Assembly (NCBI RefSeq): GCF_002192415.1
Contig: NZ_CP021780.1
Span: forward strand, 2,542,001-2,606,000
Direction: 5' to 3'
Origin: Paenibacillus donghaensis
GTDB taxonomy: Bacteria; Bacillota; Bacilli; Paenibacillales; Paenibacillaceae
DNA length: 64,000 bases
Shown: one piece after another, positions 59,988 to 64,000 of the stretch
Position numbering within the stretch: position 1 is the stretch's first letter
Layout of the letters: each line of letters opens with the position of its first letter
Program-made: the position numbers and the translations under genes
Notes under the pieces: model-generated
Seen by the model: the letters and a program-made list of their open reading frames with translations, nothing else
Told to the model about the DNA's origin: nothing
Databases searched by the model: none

Positions 59988-60010
59988 ATGTGAAATAGAT
60001 CATATCACAT
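59988..60010. promoter_or_regulatory. Inverted repeat upstream of amino-acid importer
   Basis: ATGTGA-N11-TCACAT is a symmetric site about 125 bp before the first permease start. It looks like an operator of the CRP/FNR-like or similar dimeric class; the regulator is unknown. The remainder of the gap 59940-60134 shows nothing else that I can support. Confidence 0.35.
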
Positions 60011-60134
60011 AATGTGAGCTTTAATATAAAATCACTCTAGTAAACCAATAGAGTTGTTTGTTAATTGTTTTCTGCTGCTCTATATACAACGGGTAGTGTT
60101 GCAGTTTTATTCTGTCAAACGGAAGGTTGTACAA

Positions 60135-60800
60135 ATGAACTTAGACTGGGATTTCATGATTGAAAGTTTACCCTTATACGGGGATGCCATGTGGTTGACG
60201 GTGAGATTGGCTTTCATCTCAATTTTGTTCTCGCTTATGATTGGACTCTTATTCAGCCTGGTGTTGTTCTATAAGGTCAAAGGCATTAGCGGAGCGATAA
60301 GGGCCTATGTTGAATTGTCCAGAAATACTCCCTTGCTTGTTCAATTGTTCTTCCTGTATTACGGGTTGCCCAAAGTAGGACTTCAGATGAGCGAATTCAC
60401 CTGTGCAATTGTGGGTATGACCTTTCTTGGCGGCAGCTATATGACAGAGGCCTTCAGAAGCGGAATTGAGGCGGTAGGCCAATCACAGCTTGAATCGGGT
60501 CTTAGTATTGGACTTAGCAAAATACAGCTGGCGAGATACGTAATACTTCCGCAGGCACTTGCCATCAGCATTCCTTCTCTGGGAGCAAACGCAATCTTTC
60601 TGCTAAAGGAAACTTCAATTGTAGGAGCCATCGCTTTAATGGATTTGATGAATGTAGCCAAAGATTTAATTGGCATGCATTACAAAACAGCGGAGTCGCT
60701 TCTTCTCCTGGTGTTGGCTTACCTGTTGCTGGTCCTGCCTTTATCGCTGCTGCTGAGTTGGGTGGAAAGGAAGGTGCGACATGCCGAATTTGGGAATTGA
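60135..60800 (+). CDS. Polar amino-acid ABC transporter permease 1
   Basis: The 221-aa protein has five membrane helices and the EAA loop of HisMQ-type permeases: EAVGQSQLESGLSIGLSKIQ, followed by LARYVILPQALAISIPSLG. LSRNTPLLVQLFFLYYGLPK is the standard segment after helix 2. The frame is open to 60054, but the ATG at 60135 with GGAAGG upstream fits the family length. Overlaps permease 2 by 20 nt. Part of a four-gene importer (permease, permease, ATPase, binding protein). Confidence 0.9.
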   Translation: MNLDWDFMIESLPLYGDAMWLTVRLAFISILFSLMIGLLFSLVLFYKVKGISGAIRAYVELSRNTPLLVQLFFLYYGLPKVGLQMSEFTCAIVGMTFLGGSYMTEAFRSGIEAVGQSQLESGLSIGLSKIQLARYVILPQALAISIPSLGANAIFLLKETSIVGAIALMDLMNVAKDLIGMHYKTAESLLLLVLAYLLLVLPLSLLLSWVERKVRHAEFGN

Positions 60801-61458
60801 GGTTTTGTTCGAAGGATCAAATTTTCAACGTCTGCTGGGAGGACTGCTGGTCACCATTGAAATATCTTTTCTTTCCATTATAATCGGGACCTTATTAGGG
60901 ATAGTTATGGGTCTACTCCGAACCTTTGATTCCAAAGCTTTAAGACTTGTGCTAAGGCTGTACCTTGAAGCTTTTCGGATTATTCCGATCCTGGTTTGGC
61001 TGTATGTGGCGCATTTCAGTTTCTCGCCTTTGCTTCAAATCGACATCAGTGGGGAAGCCACTGCGATCCTTGTATTTAGTCTGTGGGGGGCAGCAGAGAT
61101 TGGAGATATTGTACGCGGAGCGCTGGAATCCATGCCGAAACATCAGGTGGAGTCGGGGCAGGCGCTTGGACTAAGCAGTGGACAGCTGTACCGGTATATT
61201 CTTATTCCACAGGCTGTACGCCGAATGCTGCCAGGCTCCATTAACTTGGCTACCCGAATGGTCAAGACCACCTCGCTGGTTGTCCTCATCGGTGTAATTG
61301 AAGTAGTGAAGATTGGACAGCAAATCATTGAGCTTGGCGTAATTAAAGCACCAAATTCCTCATTTTGGGTGTACGGCTTCATTTTTATTCTGTATTTTCT
61401 GGTATGTTATCCATTGTCGAAGCTCTCGAAGAGATTCGAACATAAATGGGGAAATTAG
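60781..61458 (+). CDS. Polar amino-acid ABC transporter permease 2
   Basis: The 225-aa protein shows LLGGLLVTIEISFLSIIIGT, YLEAFRIIPILVWLYVAHF and the EAA loop ALESMPKHQVESGQALGLSS, GQLYRYILIPQAVRRMLPGS. It forms the heterodimeric channel with permease 1. ATG at 60781 lies inside the end of permease 1, so translation is coupled. The ATPase frame overlaps its 3' end when counted from 61446; the favoured ATPase start at 61482 is 23 nt after its stop. Confidence 0.9.
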   Translation: MPNLGIEVLFEGSNFQRLLGGLLVTIEISFLSIIIGTLLGIVMGLLRTFDSKALRLVLRLYLEAFRIIPILVWLYVAHFSFSPLLQIDISGEATAILVFSLWGAAEIGDIVRGALESMPKHQVESGQALGLSSGQLYRYILIPQAVRRMLPGSINLATRMVKTTSLVVLIGVIEVVKIGQQIIELGVIKAPNSSFWVYGFIFILYFLVCYPLSKLSKRFEHKWGN

Positions 61459-61481
61459 GGATTAAGGAAGGAACGGCAGAA

Positions 61482-62237
61482 ATGGCACAGACGGGTGAAA
61501 TCTTGCTGGATATAAAGGGAATTAATAAGTTTTTTGGAGACAGGCAAGTTTTGAACGGAATTGATCTGCAGGTGAGAAGAGGAGAGGTGATCGTAATTCT
61601 GGGTCCCTCAGGCTGCGGGAAAAGCACGTTATTGCGATGTCTTAACGGCCTTGAGCCGGTCCAAGGCGGTAATATACAGTATCGCGGTCAGAATCTTACA
61701 GAAGCTGGTGTGAATTGGCGGGAACTTCGCCAGCATATCGGCATGGTATTTCAAAATTATGAATGTTTTCCACACATGACGGTTATCGATAACATTCTGC
61801 TGGGACCCCTGAAGGTACAGAAGAGAGAGAGGCCGGAGGCGCTGCAGCAGGCAGAACAACTACTTGACCGGGTCGGACTGCTAGATCGCAAGCATGATTA
61901 TCCACGGCAGCTGTCTGGAGGCCAAAAGCAGCGAATCGCAATCGTTAGAGCTCTAAGCATGAACCCGGATATCATTTTATTTGATGAAGTGACAGCTTCG
62001 CTTGATCCCGAAATGGTGCGTGAGGTCCTTGATGTTATTCTGGGTCTTGCCAAACAGGGAATGACAATGATTATTGTGACGCATGAAATGGGGTTTGCCA
62101 AGTCCGTTGGGGACCGGATCGTATTCATGGATCAAGGCAAGGTATGTGAAGCAGCTGCACCGGAGCAGTTTTTTACTCAACCCGCGACAGAACGTGCACA
62201 GCACTTTCTAAATATATTTCAGTACAATAAACTATAG
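61482..62237 (+). CDS. Polar amino-acid ABC transporter ATP-binding protein
   Basis: The 251-aa protein is a GlnQ-type ATPase: Walker A GPSGCGKST, Q-loop GMVFQNYECFPHM, signature LSGGQKQRIAIVRALS, Walker B ILFDEVTASLDPEMV and H-loop IIVTHEMGFAKSV. Aliphatic Glu-to-Val in DEVTASLD is normal for this subfamily. ATG at 61482 with AAGGAAGGAA upstream is preferred over the start at 61446 within the permease gene. It powers uptake through the two permeases, with the binding protein encoded next. Confidence 0.92.
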   Translation: MAQTGEILLDIKGINKFFGDRQVLNGIDLQVRRGEVIVILGPSGCGKSTLLRCLNGLEPVQGGNIQYRGQNLTEAGVNWRELRQHIGMVFQNYECFPHMTVIDNILLGPLKVQKRERPEALQQAEQLLDRVGLLDRKHDYPRQLSGGQKQRIAIVRALSMNPDIILFDEVTASLDPEMVREVLDVILGLAKQGMTMIIVTHEMGFAKSVGDRIVFMDQGKVCEAAAPEQFFTQPATERAQHFLNIFQYNKL

Positions 62238-62256
62238 AAACAGGGGATGAAGAAGG

Positions 62257-63135
62257 ATGAGAAAAGGCAGACAATTATTGATGGGATTCATAGCTGCAAG
62301 TATGTTACTAATGGGAATAACCGCATGCGAAAATTCTGATAACAACGGAGGAACAAAAACGGACTCCTCCAAATTTGCATCTATAGAACAGCTGAAGAAA
62401 AAAGACAAACTCAGAATTGGTGTATTCGCCGACAAGCCTCCATTTGGCTATGTGGATTCCGAAGGTAAAAATCAAGGGTTTGATGTTTACATTGCGAAGA
62501 GATTCGCAAAGGATCTGCTTGGGGAAGAATCAAAGGCTGAATTTGTTCTGGTGGATGCGGCAAGCCGTGTTGCCTATCTGGAATCCAATAAAGTTGATAT
62601 CATTATGGCTAATTTTACTGTTACAGATGAAAGAAAAGAAAAGGTGGACTTTGCCAGTCCTTACATGAAGCTGTCCTTTGGTGTTGTATCTCCTGACAGT
62701 GCGCCGATCACTTCAATCGACCAGTTGAAGGAGAAAGGACAGAAGCTGATCGTAGCCAAAGGAACAACGGCGGAAACCTATTTCACCAAGGAGTATCCTG
62801 AGATTGAATTGCTGAAATTTGATCAATACACGGAAATATTCTCCGCACTCAAAGATGGCCGCGGTGCTGCGATCGCGAACGACAATACTGAATTGATCGC
62901 GTGGGCAAATTCAAATCCTGGTTTTACAGTCAGCATTCCTGCTTTTGGCGGTCAGGATACTATCGCACCAGCGGTTGCAAAGGGAAATGCCGAACTGCTC
63001 AACTGGATCAACAAAGAGCTTGATTCTCTCGGCAAAGAACAGTTTATTCATCAGGCCTATAAAGAAACCTTGAACGAAGTCTACGGTGAAGGGTATAGCG
63101 ATCAGCTTGTGGTGGAGGGCGGGAAAATCGAGTAG
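62257..63135 (+). CDS. Amino-acid ABC transporter substrate-binding lipoprotein
   Basis: The 292-aa protein has a lipoprotein signal (basic start, hydrophobic core, lipobox MGITAC) and then an SBP_bac_3 fold: LRIGVFADKPPFGYVDSEGK, GFDVYIAKRFAKDLLG, DERKEKVDFASPYMKLSFGV and TSIDQLKEKGQKLIVAKGTT. An Arg in DAASRVAYL and an Asp in NDNTELIAW are at the positions that usually bind the amino-acid carboxylate and amine, suggesting a polar amino acid such as glutamate, aspartate or cystine. Start at 62257, RBS GGGGATG. Completes the importer operon. Confidence 0.9.
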   Translation: MRKGRQLLMGFIAASMLLMGITACENSDNNGGTKTDSSKFASIEQLKKKDKLRIGVFADKPPFGYVDSEGKNQGFDVYIAKRFAKDLLGEESKAEFVLVDAASRVAYLESNKVDIIMANFTVTDERKEKVDFASPYMKLSFGVVSPDSAPITSIDQLKEKGQKLIVAKGTTAETYFTKEYPEIELLKFDQYTEIFSALKDGRGAAIANDNTELIAWANSNPGFTVSIPAFGGQDTIAPAVAKGNAELLNWINKELDSLGKEQFIHQAYKETLNEVYGEGYSDQLVVEGGKIE

Positions 63136-63294
63136 TCAGATGATTTATTACCAAATAAAACGGATACATTTCCTGGGCTGGATAAATTAGTTTTGATTCC
63201 GTTATAACAATAATTTTTTGTTTGACAGAGTAGACAGTAGCCTCCATAATACAATTCATACTAAACATATATGATTTGAAGGGGAGGGTCAGTC

Positions 63295-64000
63295 ATGTCA
63301 CGGTTTAACGCATCATTTAGAAAGTCATTTTGGATAGGAACATTAGCCATTCTATTATTGTTGGTGGTTGCAGGATGCTCCAATTCCAAGAATGAACCTG
63401 ATCCTAATAAAGGCGCTCAGCAAAACACGAATCAAGAAGCTAATCAGAGTGCAAATACGGAAGAGCCTGCGGCGGGAGGAACCTTCGTCTATGGACGGCC
63501 GGCTTCCGTAACGTCACTTGATTTGCATAATCAGATTACGTCGAACAATGCCTTTGCCATTGACAAGGTATTTGAATCCTTAGTTGCTTTTGACAGCAAG
63601 GGCGAAATCGTGGACTGGCTTGCCAAGTCCCATAACATCAGTGAAGACGGTTTGACATATACGTTTGTATTGCGTGACGGCTTGAAGTTTTCGAACGGCA
63701 CTGATGTTACTGCGGAGGATGCGGTATTCTCGTTACAGCGGCATTTGAAGGTTGGCGGCCCGCTGGCGATAGCGGCAAAGGTCGATACGACTAAAGCGCA
63801 GGATAAACAAACGTTTGTTATTACGCTTAAGGAGCCTTATACACCGTTTATCTCCGAGCTGTCCAACTTCTCCAATGGTATCATTCCGAACAATTTCGGC
63901 GGTGTTACCGAAGAAGAGTTCTTCAAGAAACCGGTAGGTACAGGACCTTTCGTTGTTGAAAAGTGGGACCCTGCAGGCGATCTGACTTTCACCAAGAACC
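63295..64000 (+). CDS. Oligopeptide-type ABC substrate-binding lipoprotein, 3'-truncated
   Basis: From the ATG at 63295 (GGGGAGGG about ten nt upstream) the frame is open to the window edge (235 codons visible). Signal peptide with lipobox: ILLLLVVAGCSNS, then a long Asn/Gln/Glu linker, then the SBP_bac_5 fold: GGTFVYGRPASVTSLDLHNQ, FESLVAFDSKGEIVDWLAKS, YTFVLRDGLKFSNGTDVTAE-DAVFSL. This family binds peptides, nickel or sugars for uptake. Permease and ATPase genes would lie downstream beyond the window. Confidence 0.9.
   Translation, partial: MSRFNASFRKSFWIGTLAILLLLVVAGCSNSKNEPDPNKGAQQNTNQEANQSANTEEPAAGGTFVYGRPASVTSLDLHNQITSNNAFAIDKVFESLVAFDSKGEIVDWLAKSHNISEDGLTYTFVLRDGLKFSNGTDVTAEDAVFSLQRHLKVGGPLAIAAKVDTTKAQDKQTFVITLKEPYTPFISELSNFSNGIIPNNFGGVTEEEFFKKPVGTGPFVVEKWDPAGDLTFTKN

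Noticed and set aside
59940..60134. T-box or amino-acid riboswitch before the amino-acid importer
   Set aside because: No T-box consensus or leader terminator visible; only one dyad site.

Overview
The window is 64 kb of a Bacillales chromosome, most probably Paenibacillus. This is inferred from the Gram-positive order fabH-fabD-fabG-acpP-fabF-rnc-smc-ftsY, frequent TTG/GTG starts with strong Shine-Dalgarno sequences, gene families typical of that genus and moderate-to-high GC. No rRNA, tRNA or CRISPR array was seen.

Layout. (1) 1-10.3 kb: core fatty-acid synthesis and chromosome/secretion operon, complete except for the 5' end of fabH, with a GNAT gene between smc and ftsY. (2) 10.3-15.1 kb: an AT-richer, decayed island starting directly after the ftsY terminator, where ylxM-ffh would be expected. 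It holds an IS91-type transposase remnant, an ABC-exporter stub, an ABC ATPase, an internally deleted FtsX permease, an intact FtsX permease and a 23-codon response-regulator stub. (3) 15.5-18.9 kb: circularly permuted ATP-grasp, alpha-E and transglutaminase genes. (4) 19-26.7 kb: SDR, epimerase remnant, DUF2087/GIY-YIG pair, hrpB, a stress protein, a homologue of the replication terminator protein RTP, and a DivIVA-domain protein. (5) 26.7-33.7 kb: large hybrid histidine kinase, a single-domain BglG-type antiterminator behind its own RAT/terminator leader, and an ECF sigma / membrane partner / ABC exporter operon. (6) 33.7-40.4 kb: HxlR regulator divergent from a GTP cyclohydrolase II-like gene, a three-gene ABC-2 exporter, ROK kinase, SemiSWEET and small unknowns. 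(7) 40.4-54.7 kb: two TetR/DHA2 efflux modules (the first frameshifted), flavodoxin/DUF4097, PadR with a HAAS-SEDS fusion, a VanX-like dipeptidase, EamA/LysR, HxlR/PRISE-type SDR, and most of the repeats. (8) 54.8-64 kb: LacI (frameshifted), two Gfo/Idh/MocA oxidoreductases and ThuA (sugar catabolism), a lipoprotein, a complete polar amino-acid ABC importer, and the start of an oligopeptide-type binding protein.

Most notable. First, an RNA switch: promoter, RAT hairpin and overlapping terminator lie directly upstream of a 61-aa protein that consists only of the RAT-binding domain, which suggests an autoregulated minimal antiterminator. Second, non-autonomous mobile elements: two 425-bp copies in opposite orientation plus a 336-bp element share the terminal inverted repeat GTTACTACTTAG (or close variants) and have apparent 8-bp target duplications. 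One copy is nested in a second dispersed repeat built of four ~27-nt hairpin units. Third, an RTP homologue, a SEDS-family protein fused to a HAAS domain under PadR control, and several gene stubs too short for ordinary gene calling.

Two genes (MFS and LacI) are broken by single-base deficits in homopolymers, so either sequencing error or real inactivation is possible. All identifications rest on reading the sequence; no database search was run.
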